Source: Superficieibacter sp. HKU1 (GTDB lineage Bacteria; Pseudomonadota; Gammaproteobacteria; Enterobacterales; Enterobacteriaceae). From it: a DNA stretch of 64,000 nt. Of this stretch, positions 45,124 through 53,519 are shown one piece after another. The notes beneath the pieces were generated by a model. The model did not search any database. It was given only the letters and a program-made list of their open reading frames with translations, and was not told the DNA's origin. The stretch lies in contig NZ_CP119754.1 in assembly GCF_029319185.1 (NCBI RefSeq), positions 806,001-870,000 on the forward strand. The letters are read 5' to 3'. Position 1 is the stretch's first letter, and each line of letters starts with the position of its first letter. Position numbers and translations under genes: made by a program.

Positions 45124-46071
45124 ATGGGCTCAAAAGGTGCCAACAAGCACTTTGATTATAATTTAATCAAAGTCCTTGACGCTGTCATATCGGCAGGCAA
45201 TGCCACCAAAGCCTCCAAAAGATTATCCGTCACGCCTGCTGCTATTTCTCTGGCGCTGTCCCGTTTACAGAGCTTTTATCAGCAAGAGCTATTTGTCAGA
45301 AGCAAAGACGGCCTTGTGCCTACGGCAAAAGCGCTGGAGATCCATCAGGCTTTCCGCCAGGCCATGGCGCTGGTAAATAATACCTTTATCCCCGAAGAGA
45401 CGAGTCCGCGCAGCCAGAAAATCACCGTCCTGGGTAGCGAGATCGCTGAAAACTATTATCTGTCTCAGCTCTATGAAGATGATATTTTTGAGCGATTCTC
45501 TCTGCGTCATTTTTCTGCCAAAAATATGCATAAAGATACCCTCAAAGAACATTTGATAGTCGGTGATTGCGACCTTATTATTAGCCCCGATACCATCATC
45601 GAACCGGGTATCGAAAATCAACTTATCGACAGCTTTAAAAATTTCGTCTGCATCTGTAGCACAGACAATCTGCTTAGTGAGTTAACGCAGCTCACCCTGC
45701 ACAGCTTTTATTCTGCACGTCATGCCGTCTATCAGTCCGGACTCTTCTCGCCGATAATGATCAATGATGACGATCTGCATGTAAAGGATGATGAATATAA
45801 AGGATATCGGGTGAAGGGATACCGTAGTGATTCAATCAGCGGCATCATCAGTATCGTTGAGCGCACCTCATTAATTGCGATATTACCTTTAAAACTGGCG
45901 CTTTTTTATAAAAATCAGCGCCGCTACGCAATAAAAATGGTTCAGCCGCCGCCTGAACTGGTTTTTAAACCGTTAAATGTCTATGCTTCATGGAATAACA
46001 AAAGCAGTAAAAAACAGGACGTAAAGGAATTGGTAGATATGCTGCATACCCTTTCCTCATTCAGACGTTAG
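45124..46071 (+). CDS. LysR-family transcriptional regulator of the chitinase cassette
   Basis: A 315-residue LysR-type protein. The N-terminal winged helix spans about residues 10-70, with helix-turn-helix SAGNATKASKRLSVTPAAISLALSRLQ. It is followed by an effector-binding domain of the usual length but poorly conserved. It lies directly after dnaJ, the place of the LysR gene in the Salmonella chitinase/bcf region. In Serratia a LysR protein (ChiR) controls the chitinases and their holin/endolysin export cassette, so control of the neighbouring genes is likely but inferred. The gene is AT-rich compared with dnaJ. Confidence 0.85.
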   Translation: MGSKGANKHFDYNLIKVLDAVISAGNATKASKRLSVTPAAISLALSRLQSFYQQELFVRSKDGLVPTAKALEIHQAFRQAMALVNNTFIPEETSPRSQKITVLGSEIAENYYLSQLYEDDIFERFSLRHFSAKNMHKDTLKEHLIVGDCDLIISPDTIIEPGIENQLIDSFKNFVCICSTDNLLSELTQLTLHSFYSARHAVYQSGLFSPIMINDDDLHVKDDEYKGYRVKGYRSDSISGIISIVERTSLIAILPLKLALFYKNQRRYAIKMVQPPPELVFKPLNVYASWNNKSSKKQDVKELVDMLHTLSSFRR

Positions 46072-46188
46072 GAGTAGTACCTTCAGGGATGAGTGATAAA
46101 AATTGGTATTTAATGATGCGGTTTGATTACGGCTTTAGAACCCTTTCTATTACATTCTCGCTATGTCATTTAAATACAGGAAGTTAAA

Positions 46189-46536
46189 ATGTCTATCCCT
46201 AATCATTTAGAAACCTCAGAAGTTGTTCTTCTGGAGATGGAAGTATTGTTAATTATTGTCGCGACGGGCGCGTGGGGTGGTTTTGTCAGTTATCTGTTAA
46301 AGTCTAAAAGGAAAAAGTCGGAGCCATTGCATAAAGGTATTATGAGTTGTCTTACGCAAATTGTTATCTCCTGCTTTACCAGTTTTTTATTAAGCGCGAT
46401 CGCAATTGAAAAAGGGCTGAGTTTCAATATGATTTTGCTGGCCGCAGGGATTGGCGGCGTGTTTGCCGCACCAATACTTAAGTACCTGGGCGATAAACTA
46501 AAAAAAAGCGTCGAAGATAACAGCCTGATAAAATAA
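46189..46536 (+). CDS. Holin-like membrane protein
   Basis: A 115-residue protein with three predicted transmembrane helices (about 15-37, 50-70 and 76-95) and a charged C-terminus (KYLGDKLKKSVEDN), the layout of class I/III phage holins (LydA-like). The adjacent muramidase gene supports this. In type 10 secretion, a holin lets a leaderless endolysin cross the inner membrane. No prophage genes are nearby, so this is a domesticated holin. It may be co-transcribed with the LysR gene 117 bp upstream. The family assignment rests on topology and context. Confidence 0.7.
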   Translation: MSIPNHLETSEVVLLEMEVLLIIVATGAWGGFVSYLLKSKRKKSEPLHKGIMSCLTQIVISCFTSFLLSAIAIEKGLSFNMILLAAGIGGVFAAPILKYLGDKLKKSVEDNSLIK

Positions 46537-46540
46537 ATAC

Positions 46541-46564
46541 ATAAGGCTCAGCACTGAGCCTTAT
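46541..46564. terminator. Hairpin between holin-like gene and muramidase gene
   Basis: Nearly perfect inverted repeat ATAAGGCTCAG / CTGAGCCTTAT just after the holin stop, between convergent genes. No long T-run, but it is symmetrical and could terminate both. Confidence 0.6.
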
Positions 46565-46619
46565 GCTGCATGTTGTTTTATTGCTACGCAAATGCATAGC
46601 AACACTGTTCTTGATTTTT

Positions 46620-47153
46620 TTACGTTACCCTATTTTTAATCCACCCGTAAATGAAATCCTCATTTTGCGGTCTTTCTTCGGTGATGTTCAGATAATAGGC
46701 ACCCTGACTACAGTTCAGCGCCTCGACCAGCACATGCTCGCCCTCTCTGCCACGCCATGCGATGAACACCTGTAGTGCGGCAATGGTCATTGGCCCGATG
46801 TGACCATCAACCTTAATATCCTGATAATTTTTCTGCTCGCGGTTCAGGGCATTCAGCCAGCGTTGCAACCACAGGCAGGGAAGTCGCGGTCCAATATTTA
46901 CGGCGGCATCGCACAGTTCAAAAGCAACCGGCCAGGAGATCTGCGAAATAAGTTCAAAGCCCGGTTTTACCCAGTAATCATTTTCGAGTATGGAGTACGC
47001 TTCTGCGCGCGTCATATCTCGCATGTCTCCCTGATAACCGTTCGCACGTGCTGTCGCTTCAGTAATTCCCCAATTAGTCGCGCCGCCCCGATCGTGGGGA
47101 TTATTGGTATAACTACCTTCTGTCATTAAAATGCCGTCAATAACTGGATTCAT
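46620..47153 (-). CDS. GH108-type N-acetylmuramidase (endolysin-like)
   Basis: A 177-residue protein without signal peptide. The N-terminal half is a glycoside hydrolase 108 lysozyme domain: TEGSYTNNPHDRGGATNWGIT gives the catalytic glutamate at E12, where most relatives read EGGY. The C-terminal half (about 90-177) resembles the peptidoglycan-binding domain that follows it in this family (VDGHIGPMTIAALQ). TtsA, which releases typhoid toxin in Salmonella Typhi, has this architecture. It probably opens the cell wall for export of the leaderless chitinases. It is 18 bp downstream of the winged-helix regulator on the same strand, and convergent with the holin gene. Confidence 0.85.
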   Translation of the reverse strand: MNPVIDGILMTEGSYTNNPHDRGGATNWGITEATARANGYQGDMRDMTRAEAYSILENDYWVKPGFELISQISWPVAFELCDAAVNIGPRLPCLWLQRWLNALNREQKNYQDIKVDGHIGPMTIAALQVFIAWRGREGEHVLVEALNCSQGAYYLNITEERPQNEDFIYGWIKNRVT

Positions 47154-47171
47154 TTTTTTACCTCAACAATA

Positions 47172-47618
47172 TTAGTGGATATTCACATAACAGGCGGCTG
47201 CTAATACGGCAGCGGCAGCAACGGTTAGCATGATCTTGACTGGTGTTTTATTTAGCCATGCCCAGCGTCTGCCTGCTTTATTGTCTACTGGTTTTACCGG
47301 AATCTGGTTATTAACCTGGATGCCTTTGCGCGGCACCGTAATCAAAAAATCATTCACTCCTAATGATTTTAGATCGCGACGAATGAGGTAGAGTATCTGC
47401 GTTAAATTGGCATCATTAACGAAGTTTCCCCGACTTCCCCACAGCGCCGTGGTGAGCTGCTGGCGTTCAATTACCTCCATCTGTGCATTCTCAATAATAA
47501 AGCTAAGGCATCTTGCACGCATTGCGGTCATTTTTATAACCAGCGAGTTCGAGATACTTCTTAACTCATGATTCCTTTCATTGTAGATACAATTGTTATT
47601 GATCATGTAGGTTTTCAT
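47172..47618 (-). CDS. Membrane-anchored winged-helix regulator (ToxR/CadC-like)
   Basis: A 148-residue protein. Residues about 10-102 resemble an OmpR/PhoB-type winged helix (RQQLTTALWGSRGNFVNDANLTQILYLIRRDL, then the wing ITVPRKGIQ). A linker and a single C-terminal transmembrane helix (about 128-145, VKIMLTVAAAAVLAAACYV) follow. This is a short one-component membrane regulator with almost no periplasmic part. It is the first gene of an operon with the muramidase and faces the chitinase promoter across 387 bp. Control of muramidase and chitinase is inferred from position. Confidence 0.75.
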   Translation of the reverse strand: MKTYMINNNCIYNERNHELRSISNSLVIKMTAMRARCLSFIIENAQMEVIERQQLTTALWGSRGNFVNDANLTQILYLIRRDLKSLGVNDFLITVPRKGIQVNNQIPVKPVDNKAGRRWAWLNKTPVKIMLTVAAAAVLAAACYVNIH

Positions 47619-48005
47619 AATGTCATCCTTTAGAAATTTACATCCTGTTTTGAGTGCGGTTGATATTAATTATAAGAATTTGCTCAATCCATTATTTCCC
47701 AATGATTTTATTGAGTTATATATGGAAAAACCAACGCGCGTCACAAAAAAGCGACCTTGTTAAATGAGGTTTAATATCAACTTTAATGAAACTTAATACG
47801 CAACGTTGTGCAGGGCTTTGCTAATTCACCTGTGGGTCATTAGCTTGATGAGAAGCGGGGGATTAACTGGGTAACCTCACTATTTTAGTGATTTGAGCAT
47901 CATCCTGATATGTGATGTTTTGTGATTAGCCATTTGGCCGATGCCGATAGATTATGGGCCCCGCAGAACGAACTGCGAAAAAATTTAAATTAAAAGGAAA
48001 TTAAC
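47619..48005. other. Divergent control region between regulator and chitinase genes, 387 bp
   Basis: No gene seen. AT-rich half near the regulator; contains the 26-bp box shared with the second chitinase (47908-47933), and an A-rich leader ending in ATTAAAAGGAAATTAAC before the chitinase ATG. On the minus strand a TTTTGTGA (47741-47748) repeats eight bases of the box. Confidence 0.6.
47908..47933 (+). promoter_or_regulatory. Shared 26-bp upstream box, copy 1
   Basis: Contains TTTGTGATTAGCCAT and is identical at 23 of 26 positions to 62823-62848. It ends 72 nt before the chitinase ATG (71 nt in the other copy). Flanking sequences differ, so selection rather than simple recent duplication may have kept it. 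It is a candidate binding site for the LysR or the membrane-anchored regulator. Confidence 0.6.
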
Positions 48006-50129
48006 ATGGCACAGAGCAAATTAATCAAGGGTGATACCCTGACAGAAACTAGCAACGCGGCAGACGGCTTTAACCCGGCTAAAGATGACAGCAAACTTAG
48101 CTACACTTCTGCTCGTGTCGCCAAACCGGTTTATAACCAGTACAAAGCTGATAGCAAAAAACCAAAAGTTTTCGGTTATTTCACCGACTGGTCCCAGTAC
48201 GATTCTCGTTTAGAGGGTGATGACACCGAACTTAACCGTGGTCGTGGCTACGATCTGGCTAACGTTTCTCCTACTGCTTACGACAAAATTATCGCGGGCT
48301 TTGTAGGCATTGTCGGCTTCCACAAAATTGATGGGCAGGAGCGTGATGTCGTCGCAGAAGCGGCGCAACTGTGTGGCAAAGTGAAATACGAGCCGACCTT
48401 CCTCGATCCGTGGGGTGATTTCCAGACTTACACTAACGTCGGCTTCGACATCAGCGGCTGGGATATTGATCCGAAGACCGTGACGCAGGCGAATACCAAA
48501 GGTTTCCTGGGCGGTCTGCGCGATCTGCAGGCGAAAGCGAAAAAACAGGGCCACAACCTTGAGCTGTCCATGAGCATCGGCGGCTGGACCATGAGTAACG
48601 GCTTCCACGAAACGGCATCGAAAGATTCCTCGCGTAAAATCTTCGCCAAAGGGCTGGTGAAACTGTTCAAACAGTTCCCGATGTTCAGCGGCGTGGACCT
48701 GGACTGGGAATACCCGAACGTAGAAGGTGCTGGTAACCCTTTTGGTCCGGAAGATGGCGCTAACTTTGCCCTGCTGATCGCTGAAGTGCGTAAGCAGCTG
48801 GATGCCGCAGGCCGCAGCGACGTGAAAATCTCTATCGCCGCTTCTGCGGTTGTCGCTAACCTTGCTTACGCTGGCGTTAACACCCTGATGAAGTCCGGTA
48901 TGGATTACATCAACGTCATGACCTACGACTTCTTCGGTACGCCGTGGGCAGAAAACGTAACCCATCACACTAATCTGAAAGCGCTGACCGCAGGCGGCTG
49001 GTCCGTTGAAACCATCGTTGATTATCTGCTGGCGGAAGGTTTCCCGGCTGAGCGTATCAACATCGGCTATGCAGGCTATACCCGTAACAGCCGCAACACC
49101 GAAATCACCAGCTTCTCGCCTCTGGAAGGGACCTACAATCCGGGTAAAAAACTGGCCAATGGCGAGTATGAAACCACCACCGGCTCGTTTGAATCCGGCA
49201 CTACCGAATGGTACGACGTGATTTATAACTATCTGGATCTGGAGAGCCAGAAAGGGCGTAACGGCTTTAACGTTTATACCGACAAGGTTGCCGATGCTGA
49301 CTACCTGTACAACCCGGACTCTAAGCTGTTCCTGTCGCTGGATACCCCGCGCACGGTGAAAGCGAAGGGCGAGTATGCGGCAAACCTGGGTCTGGGCGGC
49401 GTGTTCACCTGGACGGTAGACCAGGACAACGGCGTGCTGGTTAACGCGGCACGTGAAGGTCTGGGCTATGAAATCAGCAAAGAAGTGATCGACATGGAGC
49501 CGTTCTATTTCGAAGGCATCAACGTTGAAGAAAAAGACGATGAAGGCCAGAAAGTGAATCATGCGCCGAAAGCATCTATTGAACTGCGTGTGGTAGGGGG
49601 TTCCCGCGTACAGCTGTCTGGCGCGAAATCGTCCGATGAAGATAAAGATGCACTGAGCTTTAGCTGGGGCGTGCCTGCTGCCATTACCGTGGCGGACAAA
49701 ACGGCTGAAATCATTGAGTTCGACGTGCCGCAGGTTACTGAAGAGACGCAGTTCCAGTTCACCCTGTTTGTTCGCGATTGCTGGGGTGAGCCGTCAACGC
49801 AGCAGCGCTTCGTGCTGACCGCCGTTGTGGCTCAGGCTGACGCGAAGCCGGAAGACGACGACGTTATCCCGGTACCGGACGACAAGGACGAAGACGACGT
49901 TATTCCGACGCCAGATGATAAAGATGACGATGTGGTTCCAGTACCGGACGATAAAGTGTCTCCTTACCCGCAATGGGATGCGACCAAAGTCTACGGCGCA
50001 AACTGGGGTACTTTTGAGATCGTCAGCTGGAAAGGCCACAACTATCAGGTTAACTGGTGGTCTGTAGGCAACCAGCCGGACCAGAACTGCGGTATGGGCG
50101 GCGCATGGACTGACCTTGGCGCTTACTAA
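48006..50129 (+). CDS. GH18 chitinase without signal peptide (copy 1)
   Basis: A 707-residue modular chitinase. Residues about 52-490 are a GH18 barrel: SIGGWTMSNGF (190-200), catalytic motif FSGVDLDWEYP with the proton donor E235, MTYDFFGTPW near 305, and a C-terminal FTWTVDQDN strand. The first Asp of DxxDxDxE is a serine (S228). A PKD-like domain (about 518-612) follows, then an acidic linker with three DD(D)VxPxPDDK repeats (about 616-650), and a chitin-binding module (CBM5/12 type, about 652-707, YPQWDATKVYGANWGTF). No signal peptide exists, which fits export by the holin/muramidase cassette. Ribosome site AAAGGAAATTAAC. A terminator follows. Confidence 0.92.
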   Translation: MAQSKLIKGDTLTETSNAADGFNPAKDDSKLSYTSARVAKPVYNQYKADSKKPKVFGYFTDWSQYDSRLEGDDTELNRGRGYDLANVSPTAYDKIIAGFVGIVGFHKIDGQERDVVAEAAQLCGKVKYEPTFLDPWGDFQTYTNVGFDISGWDIDPKTVTQANTKGFLGGLRDLQAKAKKQGHNLELSMSIGGWTMSNGFHETASKDSSRKIFAKGLVKLFKQFPMFSGVDLDWEYPNVEGAGNPFGPEDGANFALLIAEVRKQLDAAGRSDVKISIAASAVVANLAYAGVNTLMKSGMDYINVMTYDFFGTPWAENVTHHTNLKALTAGGWSVETIVDYLLAEGFPAERINIGYAGYTRNSRNTEITSFSPLEGTYNPGKKLANGEYETTTGSFESGTTEWYDVIYNYLDLESQKGRNGFNVYTDKVADADYLYNPDSKLFLSLDTPRTVKAKGEYAANLGLGGVFTWTVDQDNGVLVNAAREGLGYEISKEVIDMEPFYFEGINVEEKDDEGQKVNHAPKASIELRVVGGSRVQLSGAKSSDEDKDALSFSWGVPAAITVADKTAEIIEFDVPQVTEETQFQFTLFVRDCWGEPSTQQRFVLTAVVAQADAKPEDDDVIPVPDDKDEDDVIPTPDDKDDDVVPVPDDKVSPYPQWDATKVYGANWGTFEIVSWKGHNYQVNWWSVGNQPDQNCGMGGAWTDLGAY
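49846..49956 (+). repeat. Acidic linker repeats in chitinase copy 1
   Basis: Three in-frame copies of a roughly 33-bp unit encoding DD(D/E)DVIPVPDDK-like segments, between the PKD-like and chitin-binding modules. A flexible linker, possibly variable in copy number. Confidence 0.7.
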
Positions 50130-50168
50130 TTAATCATCACTATCGATGTTTGTTGGATATAGCTAAAT

Positions 50169-50196
50169 AAAAGCCCCGCCGATCCGGGGCTTTTTT
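50169..50196 (+). terminator. Terminator between chitinase and the 1005-residue protein gene
   Basis: AAGCCCCG / CGGGGCTT stem with 6-nt loop, followed by six T. The next gene starts 24 bp later, so it is either expressed by read-through or has a promoter within or upstream of this terminator. Confidence 0.88.
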
Positions 50197-50219
50197 CCAC
50201 TAAGGATAGAGGATTTATC

Positions 50220-53200
50220 ATGTCGATCATTTCAATTAAACACAGCGCGCTCAATGCACAAAGTTGGTATCAAAAGGTCACATTGACGCTCACCAATGAG
50301 AGTGAGCATGCGGTGGATCTCAATCAGGCCATTATCCATTTCACCGCCTCAGGACATCCTGATCCATGGGGGAATTTTGGGGGCAATCTGAAAGGGGATC
50401 TTCCGTTAACCCTGCGTGAACAACCACAAGGGAAATTGAACGCCATTGATATGACGATTAATAACAGTGGCGAACTGTTACTGGCACCAGGTAAAAGTGG
50501 GAAAGTGTTCTTTAGTCTTGCCGCCGCGAAGGTTCCGGTAACGCTGTCGGCCGTCACACTCACCCTGGCGTCAGGTGCGGCAGATGATGAACCAGCGCCG
50601 CAGCCGGAACCACAGCCGCAGCCGCAGCCGGAGCCGGAGCCGGAGCCACAGCCGGAGCCGCAGCCACAGCCGGAGCCACAGCCGGAACCCATCTCAGGTG
50701 ACGGCATTATTATTACCGCCAGCGATATTAATGCTAACAGCTGGTATCAGCGCGTTACGTTAACATTGAAAAATGGCTATTCTCAGGCAATCGACCTGAA
50801 CAAACTGCAAATTAGCTTTACCGCCTGCGCGCATCCGGATCCTTACAGCCCGTTCAGCGGAACGCTGATGGGTAATCAGCCGGTTAAACTCGGTAGCGAC
50901 GGTGGATGGCCTGTCGAAAAAAATAGCATCACTATCAATAATGACAGTGCAATGAAGCTGGGCGCGGGTAAATCAGCGCAGCTGGAATTTTATCTGGCGG
51001 CTACGCAAACCCCGGTTATGCTCGAAGAATTACAGGCGACGCTGGCGCACGATCCAGGCCGTCAGGGCAGGATCGAATTTATTTTCCCGGCGCGGAAAGA
51101 GGCGATCGCACTGAAGCCGGTTCTTGATATCGTTTATCCGGACGGCAGGATGCAAAACGTCACCGGCGAGTGGGGCCAGTCGTTAACGGTGGCCGATCTC
51201 GCGGCAGGGCAGTACACCGTTAATGTTCAGTCTCTTGAAAATGATGACATGCGCATTGCGCCAGTAAAAGAGACATTGACCGTTACGCTCGCCTCCGGTC
51301 AGGACAGCCAGCGCTGCCCAATCGCCTTCCAGGAAACGGTACATTTTGCCGCGATAACACTCAAACTGGATCTCCCTTCCTGCGACGGAGCCCTGATCGG
51401 CGCCGAGCTATGGGGCAGCGACAACATCGTGGCGCGTACGGTCTCGCTTACGGCTGGAGATGCCCTACTGGTGACTCGCCTGATCGCCGGTCAGCATTAT
51501 GAGGTGCGTCTGCTTCCCGCCTGCATTAATAACCTGATGATTAGCTCCCCGGCGCAGCCGACCGTCGTGATCCCTGAAGCGGGTAAAGTCGTCAGGGTGA
51601 ATGTTGGCTATCAGCAGAAAAACGCCGATGCGGCTGGTTTTGTTGAAGTGAAAGCCACCGTGCTTGGCCTGCCCAAAGGTGCCGGGGCCCAGCGCTATCG
51701 CTTCCATAGTGGAAACGGAAAAGGGGAATATCAGTATCTGTTGACCCTGGAAAGCCATAGTCAGCAACAGGCGATTCCTTTGCGCATTGCGCCGGGGCTG
51801 TATGCCGTCGACGTCGCCGACGTGCATTGCGATGGTGCCATCTGGCGCTGTGATGCCGACGCCGGTCTGCGCCTGCTGCAAAGCAGCAATGTGATTACGC
51901 TCTCCTTTGAAAAAGGCGTTATTTTACAGGTGCGCGGCTGGCCGGATTACGTGGCTCACGGCGGCGTCACGGTGAATGCGGCGGATACCGCCACGCTCTA
52001 CCGCGAGGTGCCGGTCAGCGCGCTGTTTAAATATGACGGTTTTGACGGCGGCGGCGATCCGATCCCGGCAAAAGAGATGGACCTGAACAATGACGGCTTC
52101 CTTGATTACGATCTGCTGCCGATTCATAAAACCGTACCGCTGGTCCGGCAAATTGAGAAAGAAGCGGGCCGATCGGTAATGCCGGTAATGGTGGTTTATA
52201 CTGCCAACGCCAGCGGCGGGAGTGCCGTGAGCGATCTACAGGATAGCGAGAAGCTGCGTAACCACTTCGGTAACTTTATTACACAATGTATGGCCGCGCA
52301 GTCTTATAAAGATGACGCGCATCCGGTTCCGGCGACGTTTGTCCTGAACCCCGATTTCCTGGGCGCTATTGAGCAGGAGCCTTACGGCTACATCACGGTA
52401 CGGCAGAAAAACAGCGTACCGGTTAATGCTCAGCTTGCTGTGGCGGTGAAGGCGCTGGCCCCGGTGCTGAAATACAGCGCGCCAGCGCTGCCAACGTTCA
52501 GTGACGATCTGTATGGCTACATTCAGGCGATCAACTATCTTGTTCACCAGTTTGCGCCGGATGTGGCTTTTGGCTGGCAGACCAACGTCTGGTCAACCGG
52601 CACCGCCGACTGGGTTCTGCGCGAAGGCGCGGATCCGCAGGCTCAGGGAAAACAGATTGCAGCCTTTATTAATGAGCTTGGCGTATACAGCGGCAACTAC
52701 GCGCCTGATTTTATCGCTTTCGATAAATTTGAACGCGACTGCTTTAGTCCGGATGCGCTGGCGCACTATGGCTGGAATGCGACCTGCTGGCTTAACTACC
52801 TGGGAATGGTAAAACAGGCGGCGAAAGATCTGAATAAACCCGCCATGCTCTGGCAGATCCCCGGCGGGCATATGCCGACGGCAGAGGAAGGGACCACTAT
52901 GATTAGTGAAAACCATTTTGCGTCGGGCGGCACCTTCTTTATGGGCGACAAGCGTATTGCAACTAACGTGGCGGCGATTACCGCGAGGTTGAAAAATACG
53001 GCGCTTAATCAGGGCACCTACGGCGCGGCAACGGTAGGCGACTTCTTACGTAAAGATAACGGGTATGACTGGGGACAAATGCAGGCGTTAAATCTGCCTG
53101 ACTATAATGTCTTTTCTATTCTCTGGGGCGGTGGTTCGACCGTCAGCATCACCACTATTCACTCTAACGGTGAAGACGGCGGCTGGCTGGCGGATAAGAT

Positions 53201-53237
53201 GCGCGAATATTATTCCTCTCCCCGCAGCCTTACTTGA
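50220..53237 (+). CDS. Large modular protein, probably carbohydrate-active, family unknown
   Basis: A 1005-residue protein I do not recognise. Two related beta-modules of about 115 residues (2-118 and 160-275) share NSWYQ(K/R)VTLTL...AxDLNxxxIxFTAxxHPDP and look like carbohydrate-binding domains. They are joined by a Pro/Glu/Gln linker (about 121-157). Beta-rich domains follow (about 285-575). The C-terminal part (about 590-1005) looks like an alpha/beta-barrel hydrolase, with a calcium-binding-like DLNNDGFLDYD near 622 and aromatic, acidic segments (FGWQTNVWST, FDKFERDCF, LWQIPGGHM). No signal peptide, like the chitinase 90 bp upstream, so it may leave by the same export route. Function unknown. 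Confidence 0.75.
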   Translation: MSIISIKHSALNAQSWYQKVTLTLTNESEHAVDLNQAIIHFTASGHPDPWGNFGGNLKGDLPLTLREQPQGKLNAIDMTINNSGELLLAPGKSGKVFFSLAAAKVPVTLSAVTLTLASGAADDEPAPQPEPQPQPQPEPEPEPQPEPQPQPEPQPEPISGDGIIITASDINANSWYQRVTLTLKNGYSQAIDLNKLQISFTACAHPDPYSPFSGTLMGNQPVKLGSDGGWPVEKNSITINNDSAMKLGAGKSAQLEFYLAATQTPVMLEELQATLAHDPGRQGRIEFIFPARKEAIALKPVLDIVYPDGRMQNVTGEWGQSLTVADLAAGQYTVNVQSLENDDMRIAPVKETLTVTLASGQDSQRCPIAFQETVHFAAITLKLDLPSCDGALIGAELWGSDNIVARTVSLTAGDALLVTRLIAGQHYEVRLLPACINNLMISSPAQPTVVIPEAGKVVRVNVGYQQKNADAAGFVEVKATVLGLPKGAGAQRYRFHSGNGKGEYQYLLTLESHSQQQAIPLRIAPGLYAVDVADVHCDGAIWRCDADAGLRLLQSSNVITLSFEKGVILQVRGWPDYVAHGGVTVNAADTATLYREVPVSALFKYDGFDGGGDPIPAKEMDLNNDGFLDYDLLPIHKTVPLVRQIEKEAGRSVMPVMVVYTANASGGSAVSDLQDSEKLRNHFGNFITQCMAAQSYKDDAHPVPATFVLNPDFLGAIEQEPYGYITVRQKNSVPVNAQLAVAVKALAPVLKYSAPALPTFSDDLYGYIQAINYLVHQFAPDVAFGWQTNVWSTGTADWVLREGADPQAQGKQIAAFINELGVYSGNYAPDFIAFDKFERDCFSPDALAHYGWNATCWLNYLGMVKQAAKDLNKPAMLWQIPGGHMPTAEEGTTMISENHFASGGTFFMGDKRIATNVAAITARLKNTALNQGTYGAATVGDFLRKDNGYDWGQMQALNLPDYNVFSILWGGGSTVSITTIHSNGEDGGWLADKMREYYSSPRSLT
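50598..50690 (+). repeat. Pro/Glu/Gln-coding hexamer repeat tract
   Basis: Tandem 6-bp units of the CAGCCG/GAGCCG/GAGCCA type encode the QP/EP linker of the 1005-residue protein. Gain or loss of units keeps the frame, so the linker length is probably variable. Confidence 0.8.
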
Positions 53238-53519
53238 ATAATTTAATCCTGAACGATAAGGTGATTCCTGGCGGTATGAGAATTATTTCTCTATACCGCT
53301 ATGGTGATCGCTATGTAGTTTTTTATGGTAATATATGTTAAGGATTTACTTAAATTATTATTTCTTATTGTGGTTGCTTTTGTGATTATTTTTAATGCAA
53401 TTGTTTCTATGGTTTTTATCACCCTGCTTCAATAAGTTAATCTTTAAATTGATGTTAATTTTAGTGAATTGATTTTCATATACTTAATCCGTATCGTATG
53501 TTTTTGTTTTATACTGACT
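53238..53519. other. AT-rich gap before the IprA-like regulator
   Basis: 282 bp, strongly AT-rich. No gene, terminator with T-run or operator identified. Confidence 0.5.

Noticed and set aside
45124..47618. Cryptic prophage (holin plus lysozyme)
   Set aside because: No capsid, tail, integrase or replication genes and no att repeats. Genes are divergently arranged with dedicated regulators next to chitinases, which fits a domesticated secretion cassette better.
48210..49562. 450-codon open frame on the minus strand inside chitinase copy 1
   Set aside because: Antisense shadow of a GC-rich, strongly biased gene; the same frame reappears opposite copy 2. No recognisable protein, and the sense frame is a clear GH18 enzyme.
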